Shown here in pieces: positions 1-8,571 of a DNA stretch of 64,000 nucleotides. A program made the position numbers and the translations under genes. Each line of letters begins with the position of its first letter. Position 1 is the stretch's first letter. The stretch is from Flavobacterium sp. KMS (GTDB lineage Bacteria > Bacteroidota > Bacteroidia > Flavobacteriales > Flavobacteriaceae): assembly GCF_000813005.1 (NCBI RefSeq), contig NZ_JSYP01000002.1:248001-312000 (forward strand), in the 5' to 3' direction. The notes beneath the pieces were generated by a model. It was not told the origin of the DNA, did not search any database, and saw nothing but the letters and a program-made list of their open reading frames with translations.

Positions 1-101
1 ATTTATAACTTACAAAATTAGTGTTTTATTCCCGATTTTTGGGTTTAATGATGATATTGCCGCTTAAATAGTATTATTTTGTAGTAGAAATAAAATAGGA
101 T

Positions 102-1346
102 ATGAATGAGCTTAAAAAGCTTTTAATAATTGGTTTTGTATGGCCTGAGCCTAATTCATCGGCTGCAGGGGGGAGAATGATGCAATTGATTTCAATTTTT
201 CAAGAACAAGAATTTGAAATTACATTTGCTAGCCCAGCTTTGGATAGTGACTTCATGATAGATTTGCAAGCATTAGGAATCGAAAAGAAATCGATTGCTT
301 TAAATTGTTCTAGTTTTGACGATTTTATAAAAGAACTGAATCCAACTATTGTTTTGTTTGATCGGTTTATGATTGAAGAGCAGTTTGGTTGGCGTGTGGC
401 TGAAAATTGTCCTGATACATTACGTATTTTAGATACTGAGGATTTGCACTGTTTGCGCCAAGCTCGTCAAAAAGCATTCAAAGAAAATAGAAAATTTATA
501 GTTAGCGATTTATTTTCAGAAGAAGTAGCAAAGAGGGAAATAGCGAGTATTTTACGTTGTGATTTGTCGTTGATAATTTCTGAGTTTGAGATAGAATTGT
601 TAGAATCGGTATTTAAAATTGATACCGCTTTATTGTATTATTTGCCCTTTTTATTAAATCCAATTTCTGAAGGTGTATTAAAAGAATTACCTTCTTTTGA
701 AGAAAGGACTGATTTTATTTTTATCGGTAATTTTTTGCATGAACCTAATTGGAACACTGTTCAATATCTGAAAGAAGCAATTTGGCCTTTGGTAAAAAAA
801 CAATTACCAGATGCTGTTTTAAATATATATGGAGCTTATCCTTCACAAAAAGTTTTACAATTACACCAACCTAAATCTGGTTTTTATATTATGGGGCGAG
901 CTGTTGATGCTCAGGAAGTAGTGCAGAAATCGCGAATAGTATTAGCTCCAATACGTTTTGGTGCAGGTTTAAAAGGGAAACTGGTTGAAGCAATGCAATC
1001 CGGAACACCAAGTGTAACCACAACAATAGGAGCGGAAGCTATGAATGGTGATTTACCGTGGAATGGTTTTATTATTGATGAAACAGAAGGTTTTGTAAAA
1101 GCAGCTGTCGAATTATATCAAAATAAGAATCTTTGGAACGAGGCTCAAATTAAAGGAGTTGAAATTATTAATACGCGTTATTTGAAAGATAATTTTGCGA
1201 CCAATTTTATGGAAATGATTTTCTATTTGCAATCTAATTTGCAATCGCATCGTAATAAAAATTTTATAGGGAGTATGTTGCAATTTCATACTATGAGAAG
1301 TACAAAATATATGTCTAAATGGATTGAGGCAAAAAATAAAAATTAA
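102..1346 (+). CDS. Glycosyltransferase, group 1 (GT4-like)
   Basis: Predicted cytoplasmic sugar transferase of the GT-B fold. The N-terminal half begins with a Rossmann-like strand and a glycine-rich turn (PNSSAAGGRMM, about residues 17-27). The C-terminal half has the family's nucleotide-sugar signature, GAGLKGKLVEAMQSGTP (about 287-303), in which a glutamate contacts the donor. No signal peptide or membrane segment is seen, and 414 residues is usual for the family. The ATG follows an AT-rich leader. The acceptor and the polysaccharide made cannot be told from sequence. It converges on the AraC gene, whose stop overlaps the end of this gene by 4 bases. The family is sure, the substrate unknown. 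Confidence 0.8.
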   Translation: MNELKKLLIIGFVWPEPNSSAAGGRMMQLISIFQEQEFEITFASPALDSDFMIDLQALGIEKKSIALNCSSFDDFIKELNPTIVLFDRFMIEEQFGWRVAENCPDTLRILDTEDLHCLRQARQKAFKENRKFIVSDLFSEEVAKREIASILRCDLSLIISEFEIELLESVFKIDTALLYYLPFLLNPISEGVLKELPSFEERTDFIFIGNFLHEPNWNTVQYLKEAIWPLVKKQLPDAVLNIYGAYPSQKVLQLHQPKSGFYIMGRAVDAQEVVQKSRIVLAPIRFGAGLKGKLVEAMQSGTPSVTTTIGAEAMNGDLPWNGFIIDETEGFVKAAVELYQNKNLWNEAQIKGVEIINTRYLKDNFATNFMEMIFYLQSNLQSHRNKNFIGSMLQFHTMRSTKYMSKWIEAKNKN

Positions 1347-2221
1347 GCCTCCATTTTTCCAAAACCTACTGTCTCTCTATAAATTTGAGGCGAAACATCA
1401 GCATTGGTTTTAAAAAATCGACTAAAGTAATGTTCATCTTCATAACCTAATTCATATGCAATTTCTTTGACTGTTTTGTTGGTCATGTACAATTCTCTTT
1501 TGGCTTCGATTATTATTCTTTCGGCAATTAAATCGGTTAATGTTTTATTGAAGTAAGTCTTAGATAATTTCGCCAGTGCTTTTGGGGAGATATTAAGTAA
1601 TTCGGCATAATTTCCTGCTGAATGTTTGGTTTTAAAATTCAGTTCAATGGCATCTTTCAGATTCTGAAGAATAAATGGTTCTTTAGAGTTAGGAACTGAT
1701 TTCATTTTTTCTAATTGGTCATTTTTTAATCGGGAAGCAGTAATTAAAAATATTTTTAAATAGGAAATCAATAATTCATATTGTGCTAATTCAGCATTTT
1801 GAATTTCGGTTTTCATTTGTTCTAAAACCATTGTAAAAGTTGCTGCAGCCTGTTCTGTAATTATTGTAAAAGGTGGTTGATAAACATTGTTGAATAAAAT
1901 ACCATTACAAGAAACTTCTTTTTGGTGCATGTGAATACAATAGAAATCTGGATGAAAATGAATTGCGATTCCTTCAATTGGCTCACTTACGCAGAGCATA
2001 AAAGGTTGATAAGGAGAAAAGGCAAGGAGTGAATTTTCTTCAAAATGATGTTCGGCAAAATCAGCTTTTACTTTCCCTTTTCCTTTGGTTACCCAAATTA
2101 ATGAGAAATAATTATTGCGTTGCAAATGGTCAAAATGACTATTGTTATCAAAAGGGAGTAACTTAAAAGCTAAATTACCATTTTGTGGATTAATTAGAGT
2201 GAAGACATTCTGACTGCTCAT
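1343..2221 (-). CDS. AraC-family transcriptional regulator
   Basis: One-component DNA-binding regulator of 292 residues. The N-terminal half resembles a cupin-like effector domain. The C-terminal ~100 residues carry two helix-turn-helix units typical of AraC, including the stretch KEIAYELGYEDEHYFSRFFK followed by SPQIYR. It lies 89 bases downstream of an AhpD-like gene on the same strand, so it may be cotranscribed with or control that gene; this is inference. No effector can be named. The start is an ATG at 2221 with no better alternative downstream. Confidence 0.85.
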   Translation of the reverse strand: MSSQNVFTLINPQNGNLAFKLLPFDNNSHFDHLQRNNYFSLIWVTKGKGKVKADFAEHHFEENSLLAFSPYQPFMLCVSEPIEGIAIHFHPDFYCIHMHQKEVSCNGILFNNVYQPPFTIITEQAAATFTMVLEQMKTEIQNAELAQYELLISYLKIFLITASRLKNDQLEKMKSVPNSKEPFILQNLKDAIELNFKTKHSAGNYAELLNISPKALAKLSKTYFNKTLTDLIAERIIIEAKRELYMTNKTVKEIAYELGYEDEHYFSRFFKTNADVSPQIYRETVGFGKMEA

Positions 2222-2310
2222 GATTTCTTTTGTTTTTTGAAAATATAAAGATAGCTATGAAAATAATTCACAACTATCTTTATAAAGTGTTTTTGCTTGA
2301 ATTGGTTTTA

Positions 2311-2853
2311 TTAATTTAAACTTGATATTGCTGGAAAATCAATTTCTGTATTTGCAGTATTGTTAAAGTAGTTTGTTAAAACATTTAAAGCTACATGTCC
2401 AATTGTTTCAGCAATTTCAGCATCAGTAACACCAGCATTTTTTGCTTTGTTTACATCTTCGTCATTAACTAAGCCATTTTTACTAATTAATTTTTTAGCA
2501 AATTGTAAAACGGCTTCGATTTTTGCGTCGGTTGAGTTTCCTGTTCTTGCTGCTTGCAAAACAGCTGGATCCGTTTTTACCAGTTTTTCTCCAATAAAGG
2601 TATGGGCTGCTAAGCAGTAATCACATGAATTACTTTCTGAAACTGCTAAAGCAATTAATTCTCCTGTTTTTGTTCCTAATTTTCCGTGGCTTAGCGCGCC
2701 GCTTAAATTTAAATATCCTTCAAGAACTGCTGGAGAATTTCCCATTGTTCTCATCATATTCGGAACAACTCCTAACTTTGCCTGAACAGCGTTGAATAAA
2801 TCTTTAGTTTTTCCTGTTACTTCTTCTGGGTTTAATGCTCTTAATCGTGTCAT
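2311..2853 (-). CDS. Carboxymuconolactone decarboxylase / AhpD-like protein
   Basis: Small all-helical CMD-family protein (180 residues). The AhpD-type redox motif CDYCLAAH (about residues 77-84) gives the CxxC pair and the nearby histidine used for peroxide or disulfide chemistry. It is most like the peroxidase-related members of the family and is probably cytoplasmic. An AraC gene follows on the same strand. A near-consensus -7 box (CACCTTTG on the minus strand, 2901-2908) lies about 50 bases upstream of the ATG. The physiological substrate is unknown. Confidence 0.85.
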   Translation of the reverse strand: MTRLRALNPEEVTGKTKDLFNAVQAKLGVVPNMMRTMGNSPAVLEGYLNLSGALSHGKLGTKTGELIALAVSESNSCDYCLAAHTFIGEKLVKTDPAVLQAARTGNSTDAKIEAVLQFAKKLISKNGLVNDEDVNKAKNAGVTDAEIAETIGHVALNVLTNYFNNTANTEIDFPAISSLN

Positions 2854-3121
2854 CTTATTTAATTTTTAAGTTATTTATTTGTTGTTGTCTTTAGACATTA
2901 CAAAGGTGCTACGATTACAGATTTTAGAACATGGAGGATTTACGCTATGTGATGGACAATTTTCCCTGAGGAGTTTTTTTAGGAGCTAATCCCGCTATTC
3001 GTTACAATCTTTTGCTTTTTAAAGAAAAAAGCAAAAGGATTTCCACTTCTATCGGGGCTAGGGTAATTGTTTTCATAAGAATGTTTTTCGTTTATTAGGT
3101 CAGGAATGACAAATAAGAATA
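2854..3121. other. Intergenic region with dispersed repeat, no gene seen
   Basis: No credible ORF lies between the AhpD-like gene and the terminator of the M1 peptidase gene. The stretch holds the possible promoter box at 2901-2908 and a structured repeat at about 2981-3064. Confidence 0.6.
2981..3064. repeat. Dispersed intergenic element with central hairpin (copy 1)
   Basis: The left end AGGAGCTAATCCCGCTATTC and right end TTCCACTTCTATCGGGGCTA surround a strong stem, CTTTTGCTTTTT (3009-3020) with AAAAAGCAAAAG (3026-3037). A second copy with similar ends but a different, still base-paired centre is at 52036-52112. The outer ends resemble intergenic repeats common in Flavobacterium genomes (from memory). 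Confidence 0.6.
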
Positions 3122-3160
3122 AAAAAATCCCCGATTACAAGGTGTAACTGGGGATTTTTT
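3122..3160 (-). terminator. Intrinsic terminator of the M1 peptidase gene
   Basis: The perfect 11-bp arms AAAAAATCCCC (3122-3132) and GGGGATTTTTT (3150-3160) enclose a 17-base loop. The site is 80 bases past the stop of the M1 aminopeptidase gene. The A/T runs on both sides would let it work in either direction. Confidence 0.75.
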
Positions 3161-3164
3161 GCTT

Positions 3165-3236
3165 TACAGTTTTCAGTCGCAGTCTTCGGTCAGATTGTAA
3201 GCTGAAAACTGAGACTGCGACTGTAAATTGAAACTG
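3165..3236. repeat. CAGTCGCAGT-type intergenic repeat with inverted arms
   Basis: Contains TTCAGTCGCAGTCT and, inverted downstream, AGACTGCGACTGTAAA, which can pair across the segment. The same words (TTCAGTCGCAGT, TTTTCAGTTTCAG) recur at 52905-53040, so this is a dispersed non-coding repeat. Confidence 0.5.
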
Positions 3237-3240
3237 AATA

Positions 3241-5088
3241 CTATTTTAAAACACCTTCAACAGCTTGAACGGTTGTTGCGTGATAACCAGATTTAGCTTT
3301 GTCAAAAATTTGTTTTGCCCAAACTTTTCCTTCCGGAGTTTTTGCCATTTCTTTATAAAGCATCATTACTGATCCGGTTCTGCTGCTTGAAATCAAAAAT
3401 TGCTCAATCGCAGGATTAGCAGCCGTGTATTTATAGCGAATCGATGGAATAAACCATTGACGTTTGATAACGAAATTACCGCCTTTTGTAAAGTTGAATT
3501 CACCATCAAGCGCTTCCATTTCTTTTGCAGTGATGTCCGTTGGTAGATTATCTATAAAATGCTGTTTTTCTGCAGTTGTTGTAATTTTTTTATTTAATCC
3601 TTTAACTCCGGTTTCTCTCCAGCTTTTTTGGATTTTATCAATTGCATCAAAATCAGCAGAACTTACTGGAGTAATATTTGATGGAATTCCAGGTTTGTAA
3701 ATCCAATCTTCGGCTTTTATTTTATCAGCAAGTGCTTTGTCTCCTTTTATAAGGTTTTCATTGTAGTATTTGATGAAATCATCTGTTGTAATAGATTTAA
3801 AAGCGTGTGCATCAAAATAGTTTTTAATGAAAACGTCAAATTTTTCACGTCCAACGGCATTTTCAATAACTCTTAAAAAAGCATATCCTTTTACATAAGG
3901 AATCATGCTGATTCCGTCATCAGGATTTCTTTCTGTAAGGCTTACTTTTAATCTTGTGTCGGGATTTGTGTCTCCATATTCAGCTACATTGTCAACTAAT
4001 TCTTTACGGATGATAACATTTTGCATCTCAAATTCTTTTTCGCCAAAGATTGCTTCGCCAATTCTATGTTCTACATAAGTGGTGAAACCTTCGTTTAACC
4101 AAATGTCATCCCATGTTGCATTGGTAACTAAGTTTCCGCTCCAGCTATGTCCTAATTCATGCGCTAATAAACTAGTTAATGAACGGTCTCCAGCGATAAC
4201 ACCTGGAGTTAGGAAAGTTAAATTAGGATTTTCCATTCCTCCATAAGGGAAACTTGGTGGCAAAACCAATACATCATAACGTCCCCAACGGTATGGGCCA
4301 TAAAGTTTTTCGGCAGCAACTACCATTTTTCCAAGCTCAGCAAATTCCCAAGCTGATTTTTTTAGCATTGATGGTTCTGCGTAAACACCTGTTCTATCAT
4401 CGATTGATTGAAATTCGATGTCTCCAACTGCAATTGCCATTAAATAAGATGGTATTGCTTTGTCTTGTTTAAAAGTATAAACTCCAGTATCGTTTTTCTT
4501 TTGTGGGTTAACAGCGCTCATTACTGCCATTAAGTCTTTAGGAACAGTAACTTTTGCATTATAAGTAAATCGAATTGATGGAGAGTCTTGACACGGAATC
4601 CAGGTACGAGACCAAACACTTTCTCCTTGAGAGAAAAGGAAAGGCTTCTTTTTGTCTGCCGTTTGTGCTGGGGTTAACCATTGTAAAGCTACAGCATCTT
4701 TGCTTGTACTGTAGTAAATATTTACTTTGGTTGTATTTGGTTCAATTGTAATATGAAGAGGTTTTCCGTGGAATTCAACTTCTTTGCCTAGCTTAAATTT
4801 GGTTTCTTTTTCATCATCACCTAGAGTTACTTTAGTGATGTTAAGTGTGTTTTCATCAAAGATTATTTCGTTGCCTTTGCTAACGTTGTCAATTTCCCAA
4901 GATGCTTTTCCTGTAATGGATTGTGTCTCAAAATCAACTTTAATGTCAAGGTCTAAGTGTTTTACAACAGCAAGTTCAGGTTTAGAATAACTGTGTTCAT
5001 CTGTAACAACAGCTACTTTTTCTGTTTGTTCCTTTTTCTGACAGGCAATTACGGTCAGGAATAAAGTGGCAAGGATTAGTTTTTTCAT
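3241..5088 (-). CDS. M1-family metallo-aminopeptidase lipoprotein (LTA4-hydrolase-like)
   Basis: Zinc aminopeptidase that removes N-terminal residues from peptides. It is probably anchored in the periplasm or outer membrane, because the N-terminus ends in a lipobox, VIAC (Cys16). The substrate-binding GGMEN motif is at 283-287, the zinc site HELGH at 310-314, and the third zinc ligand is Glu333 in the NEG motif, giving the HExxH-x18-E spacing. The C-terminal third, with WIYKPGIPS, resembles the leukotriene-A4-hydrolase type helical domain, and 615 residues fits that shorter branch. Terminators lie on both sides (5127-5160 and 3122-3160), so it is probably monocistronic. The physiological substrate is unknown. 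Confidence 0.9.
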   Translation of the reverse strand: MKKLILATLFLTVIACQKKEQTEKVAVVTDEHSYSKPELAVVKHLDLDIKVDFETQSITGKASWEIDNVSKGNEIIFDENTLNITKVTLGDDEKETKFKLGKEVEFHGKPLHITIEPNTTKVNIYYSTSKDAVALQWLTPAQTADKKKPFLFSQGESVWSRTWIPCQDSPSIRFTYNAKVTVPKDLMAVMSAVNPQKKNDTGVYTFKQDKAIPSYLMAIAVGDIEFQSIDDRTGVYAEPSMLKKSAWEFAELGKMVVAAEKLYGPYRWGRYDVLVLPPSFPYGGMENPNLTFLTPGVIAGDRSLTSLLAHELGHSWSGNLVTNATWDDIWLNEGFTTYVEHRIGEAIFGEKEFEMQNVIIRKELVDNVAEYGDTNPDTRLKVSLTERNPDDGISMIPYVKGYAFLRVIENAVGREKFDVFIKNYFDAHAFKSITTDDFIKYYNENLIKGDKALADKIKAEDWIYKPGIPSNITPVSSADFDAIDKIQKSWRETGVKGLNKKITTTAEKQHFIDNLPTDITAKEMEALDGEFNFTKGGNFVIKRQWFIPSIRYKYTAANPAIEQFLISSSRTGSVMMLYKEMAKTPEGKVWAKQIFDKAKSGYHATTVQAVEGVLK

Positions 5089-5126
5089 TTTATGAAGAAT
5101 TGAATTAGTGGAGGGAAATTAAACAA

Positions 5127-5160
5127 AAAATCCCGTTTTGAATAAACAAAACGGGATTTT
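5127..5160 (-). terminator. Intrinsic terminator after pdhC
   Basis: The perfect 14-bp arms AAAATCCCGTTTTG (5127-5140) and CAAAACGGGATTTT (5147-5160) have a 6-base loop and lie downstream of the pdhC stop. It separates the pdh genes from the aminopeptidase gene. Confidence 0.8.
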
Positions 5161-5181
5161 ATTATAAATAACCATCTTCCG

Positions 5182-5197
5182 TCCCGAAGTTTCGGGA
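5182..5197. repeat. Short TCCCGAA/TTCGGGA hairpin
   Basis: A 7-bp stem with a GT spacer. A very similar palindrome is at 50522-50537 and a shorter one at 7942-7955, all intergenic. Confidence 0.45.
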
Positions 5198-5223
5198 TTG
5201 GGATGCTCAGGCTGACATTAAAA

Positions 5224-6858
5224 TTATGCCAACATTGTAACTGGGCTTTCGATGTATTGTTTTAATGTTTGTAAAAATTGAGCTCCAGTTGCGCCGTCAA
5301 TTGTTCTGTGGTCACACGCTAATGATAACATCATTGTGTTTCCTACTACAATCTGACCGTTTTTAACTACTGGTTTCTCTACAATTGCACCTACAGAAAG
5401 GATGGCAGAGTTTGGTTGGTTTATGATAGAATTAAATTCTGTAATACCAAACATTCCAAGGTTAGATACTGTAAAAGTACTTCCTTCCATTTCTTGTGGT
5501 CCAAGTTTTTTGTTTTTAGCTCTTCCAGCAAGATCTCTCACGCTAGCGCCAATTTGAGACAAACTCATAGCATCTGTAAATTTCAATACAGGAACTACTA
5601 ATCCGTCTTCAACTGCTACAGCAACACCAATATTTACATGGTGGTTGATGATGATAGCATCTTCTTTCCACTGTGAGTTAATTTTTGGGTGTTTTTTCAA
5701 TGCCAAAGCACAAGCTTTTATCACCATATCGTTAAAAGATACTTTTGTATCTGGAACGCTATTTATTGTAGCTCTAGATGTCATTGCTTCGTCCATGCTT
5801 ACTTCAATCACTAAGTTATAATGAGGAGCTGTAAACAATGATTCTGCTAAACGTTTAGCAATGATTTTTCGCATTTGCGAGTTTTTGATTTCTTCTGTGA
5901 AAACTTCACCAGCAGGAACAAAAACTTTTGGCGCAGCAGCAGTAACTTCAGGAGTTTTAGCTGGAGCCGCAGTAGCAACTGGTTGTGTAGCTGTTGCTGC
6001 AGCAGGTGTAAAGTTTTCGATATCGCTTTTTACGATACGTCCGTTTTCACCAGATCCTTTTACTTGAGATAATTGGATTCCTTTATCTGAAGCAATTTTC
6101 TTTGCTAAAGGTGAAGCTAAAATTCTTTTTCCGTCGCTAACTACTTCAACAGTTTCTGCTGTTTCTTGTGCAGGAGCTGCTTTAGTTTCTTCTGTTGCTT
6201 TTGCAGGAGCACCACCAGCAGTATAGTTTTCGGCAATACCAGAAATATCAGTTCCAGCAGGTCCGATGATAGCTAATAAACTATCAACAGGAGCTGTATT
6301 TCCTTCTTGAATACCAATGTATAATAATGTTCCTTCATTGAAAGACTCAAATTCCATTGTTGCTTTGTCAGTTTCGATTTCAGCAAGAATATCACCTTCA
6401 GCAACAGCATCACCAACTTTTTTAAGCCAAGTTGCAACTGTACCTTCAGTCATAGTATCACTTAATCTAGGCATAGTTACTACAACAACACCTTTTGGCA
6501 ATTCAGTTGCAGCTTTTACAGGAGCAGGTGCTTCTGTTTTTGCTTCTGGAGTTGCAGCTTCAGCTTTCGGAGCTGCAGCAGGAGCGTCTCCTCCAGCGAT
6601 TAATGCCGTAACATCTTCGCCTTCGTTTCCTATAATTGCTAATAATGAATCAACTGGAGCAGTTTCTCCAGCAGGTATTCCTATATATAAAAGAGTTCCT
6701 TCATTGAAAGACTCAAATTCCATTGTTGCTTTGTCAGTTTCAATTTCAGCAAGGATATCTCCTTCGCTAATTTTGTCTCCTACTTTTTTAAGCCAAGTTG
6801 CTACCGTTCCTTCCGTCATAGTATCGCTCAAACGAGGCATTGTTACTTTTATCGCCAT
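5224..6858 (-). CDS. pdhC: Pyruvate dehydrogenase E2, dihydrolipoamide acetyltransferase
   Basis: Core subunit of the pyruvate dehydrogenase complex; it moves the acetyl group from lipoamide to CoA. Two nearly identical lipoyl domains, each with the lipoylated lysine in ETDKATMEFES, fill about residues 1-80 and 125-205. They are joined by Ala/Pro-rich swinging linkers. A peripheral-subunit-binding domain follows (ASPLAKKIASDKG, about 248-285), then the catalytic domain with DHRTIDG near the C-terminus. Three bases separate it from the upstream E1-alpha gene, so they form an operon. No separate E1-beta gene is in the window, and I did not identify where E1-beta is supplied from. Confidence 0.95.
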   Translation of the reverse strand: MAIKVTMPRLSDTMTEGTVATWLKKVGDKISEGDILAEIETDKATMEFESFNEGTLLYIGIPAGETAPVDSLLAIIGNEGEDVTALIAGGDAPAAAPKAEAATPEAKTEAPAPVKAATELPKGVVVVTMPRLSDTMTEGTVATWLKKVGDAVAEGDILAEIETDKATMEFESFNEGTLLYIGIQEGNTAPVDSLLAIIGPAGTDISGIAENYTAGGAPAKATEETKAAPAQETAETVEVVSDGKRILASPLAKKIASDKGIQLSQVKGSGENGRIVKSDIENFTPAAATATQPVATAAPAKTPEVTAAAPKVFVPAGEVFTEEIKNSQMRKIIAKRLAESLFTAPHYNLVIEVSMDEAMTSRATINSVPDTKVSFNDMVIKACALALKKHPKINSQWKEDAIIINHHVNIGVAVAVEDGLVVPVLKFTDAMSLSQIGASVRDLAGRAKNKKLGPQEMEGSTFTVSNLGMFGITEFNSIINQPNSAILSVGAIVEKPVVKNGQIVVGNTMMLSLACDHRTIDGATGAQFLQTLKQYIESPVTMLA

Positions 6859-6861
6859 GAT

Positions 6862-7860
6862 TTATAGTTTATGAGGTGTAAATGGATAGTCTTCTTGTGC
6901 GTATACTACATCGTAAAGTTGTTGTAATTCCGGATATGGAGATTCTTCAGCAAATTTCACACACTCTTCAACCAAGTCTTTTACTCTTTGGTCAATTTCT
7001 TCAATTTCTTCTTCAGTAGCAAATTTTTGATCTTTTATTACATCAAGAACTTGTGTAATTGGGTCAATCTTTTTGTATTCTTCTACTTCTTCTTTAGAAC
7101 GATATAATTGTGCATCAGACATTGAGTGTCCTCTGTAACGGTATGTTTTCATTTCTAGGAATGTTGGACCATCACCACGACGAGCTCTTTCAACAGCTTC
7201 GTACATAGCTTCAGCAACTTTCACTGGATTCATTCCGTCAACTGGTCCACAAGGCATTTCGTAACCTAAACCAAGTTTCCAGATATCAGTATGATTTGCG
7301 GTTCTCTCTACAGAAGTTCCCATTGCATATCCATTGTTTTCAACAATAAATACAACTGGAAGTTTCCATAACATAGCCATATTAAAGGCTTCGTGTAAAG
7401 AACCTTGTCTTGCTGCACCATCACCAAAATAGGTCATAGTTACACCACCTGTTTCAAAATATTTATCTGCAAAAGCTAAACCAGCTCCTACAGGAATTTG
7501 TCCACCTACAATTCCGTGACCTCCGTAAAAACGGTGTTCTTTTGAGAAAATGTGCATAGATCCACCCATTCCTTTAGATGTTCCTGTTGCTTTTCCTAAA
7601 AGTTCAGCCATTACACGTTTTGGGTCCACACCCATACCAATTGGTTGTACGTGGTTTCTGTATGCAGTTATCATTTTATCTTTTGTCAAATCCATGACAT
7701 GCAATGCACCAGCTAGTACAGCTTCTTGACCATTGTATAGGTGAAGAAAACCTCTTACTTTCTGTTGGATGTACAATGCTGCTAGTTTGTCTTCAAACTT
7801 TCTCCAAAGTAGCATGTCTTCATACCACTTTAAATATACCTCTTTTGTAACTTCTTTCAT
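6862..7860 (-). CDS. pdhA: Pyruvate dehydrogenase E1 component, alpha subunit
   Basis: Thiamine-diphosphate enzyme subunit that decarboxylates pyruvate. The ThDP signature runs from GDGAARQGS to VENN (about residues 149-176). The phosphorylation-loop region YRYRGHSMSDAQLYR (about 241-255) is typical of E1 alpha. The length (332) is that of a bacterial alpha subunit. It needs an E1-beta partner encoded outside this window. It lies 3 bases upstream of pdhC, in one operon. The gene order with cdd, porV and porU matches a conserved flavobacterial neighbourhood (from memory). Confidence 0.95.
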   Translation of the reverse strand: MKEVTKEVYLKWYEDMLLWRKFEDKLAALYIQQKVRGFLHLYNGQEAVLAGALHVMDLTKDKMITAYRNHVQPIGMGVDPKRVMAELLGKATGTSKGMGGSMHIFSKEHRFYGGHGIVGGQIPVGAGLAFADKYFETGGVTMTYFGDGAARQGSLHEAFNMAMLWKLPVVFIVENNGYAMGTSVERTANHTDIWKLGLGYEMPCGPVDGMNPVKVAEAMYEAVERARRGDGPTFLEMKTYRYRGHSMSDAQLYRSKEEVEEYKKIDPITQVLDVIKDQKFATEEEIEEIDQRVKDLVEECVKFAEESPYPELQQLYDVVYAQEDYPFTPHKL

Positions 7861-8015
7861 CTGAATTCTTTCTTTTGCTAAAGTGTTTCTGTTATCAATT
7901 GTTGCCTATAACGCAAAATAGTTTCCTCCCACAAATTTGCGCCCGAAGGGTCGGGATGCAAAAATAAGACATTCCTACTAAGAAGTAAAATTTAAAAGCT
8001 AATTTTTGGTTTTTT

Positions 8016-8498
8016 TTACAAGAACTTTTTATCAAACATGAATGGAAGTAAATTTTTTAGGGATGCTGATTGATAAATTACACCTATTTCTCCCATGAAA
8101 TAAATTTCGATAGGGGTCTCTTGTTTTATTTCATATTCTGCAATTGATTGTCTGCAAGATCCACAAGGAGGGATTGGAGCTTTTGTTTGATTCGTATCTG
8201 AAGCTGCAGTAATGGCAATTTTTAAAATTTTGGCATCAGGATAAATTGCTCCTGCATGATAAATTGCTACTCGTTCTGCACAAAGTCCTGATGGATAAGC
8301 TGCGTTTTCTTGATTAGAACCTAAAACAATTTGGCCATTATCTAAAAGTAATGCAGCTCCAACTCTAAATTTAGAATAAGGGGCGTATGCTTTTTTGCGA
8401 ATAGCGATTGCTTCGTTCATTAAGTCTTGAGTGTCTTTTGAAAGTTCTTCGATAGATTCAAAAACAGAAAATTGCGTTGTAATAGATATTTCTTTCAT
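8016..8498 (-). CDS. cdd: Cytidine deaminase
   Basis: Pyrimidine-salvage enzyme that converts cytidine and deoxycytidine to the uridine forms. The zinc site is complete: Cys73-Ala-Glu75 (CAERVAIY) with the catalytic glutamate, and Cys112/Cys115 in PPCGSC. At 160 residues it has a ~25-residue N-terminal extension relative to small tetrameric forms. It lies between pdhA and porV on the same strand; a hairpin terminator after porV suggests its own promoter. Confidence 0.93.
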   Translation of the reverse strand: MKEISITTQFSVFESIEELSKDTQDLMNEAIAIRKKAYAPYSKFRVGAALLLDNGQIVLGSNQENAAYPSGLCAERVAIYHAGAIYPDAKILKIAITAASDTNQTKAPIPPCGSCRQSIAEYEIKQETPIEIYFMGEIGVIYQSASLKNLLPFMFDKKFL

Positions 8499-8510
8499 TA
8501 TGTATTTAGG

Positions 8511-8548
8511 AAAAAAAATCCAAATTTCACGAAGGTGAAATTTGGATT
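8511..8548 (-). terminator. Intrinsic terminator after porV
   Basis: The perfect 14-bp stem AATCCAAATTTCAC (8517-8530) with GTGAAATTTGGATT (8535-8548) has the tetraloop GAAG. Its minus-strand 3' side runs into a T-tract (A-run at 8511-8518 on the plus strand). It lies 24 bases past the porV stop and just before the cdd start. Confidence 0.85.
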
Positions 8549-8571
8549 GTTATAATTGTGAATTTTATTTA

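Noticed and set aside
1343..2853. Ohr/AhpD peroxide operon driven by the AraC gene
   Set aside because: They share a strand and lie 89 bases apart, but nothing shows regulation; left as a neighbour note.
6317..6874. 185-codon plus-strand ORF opposite pdhC
   Set aside because: It mirrors the repeated lipoyl domains of pdhC on the other strand, so it is a shadow of that gene.
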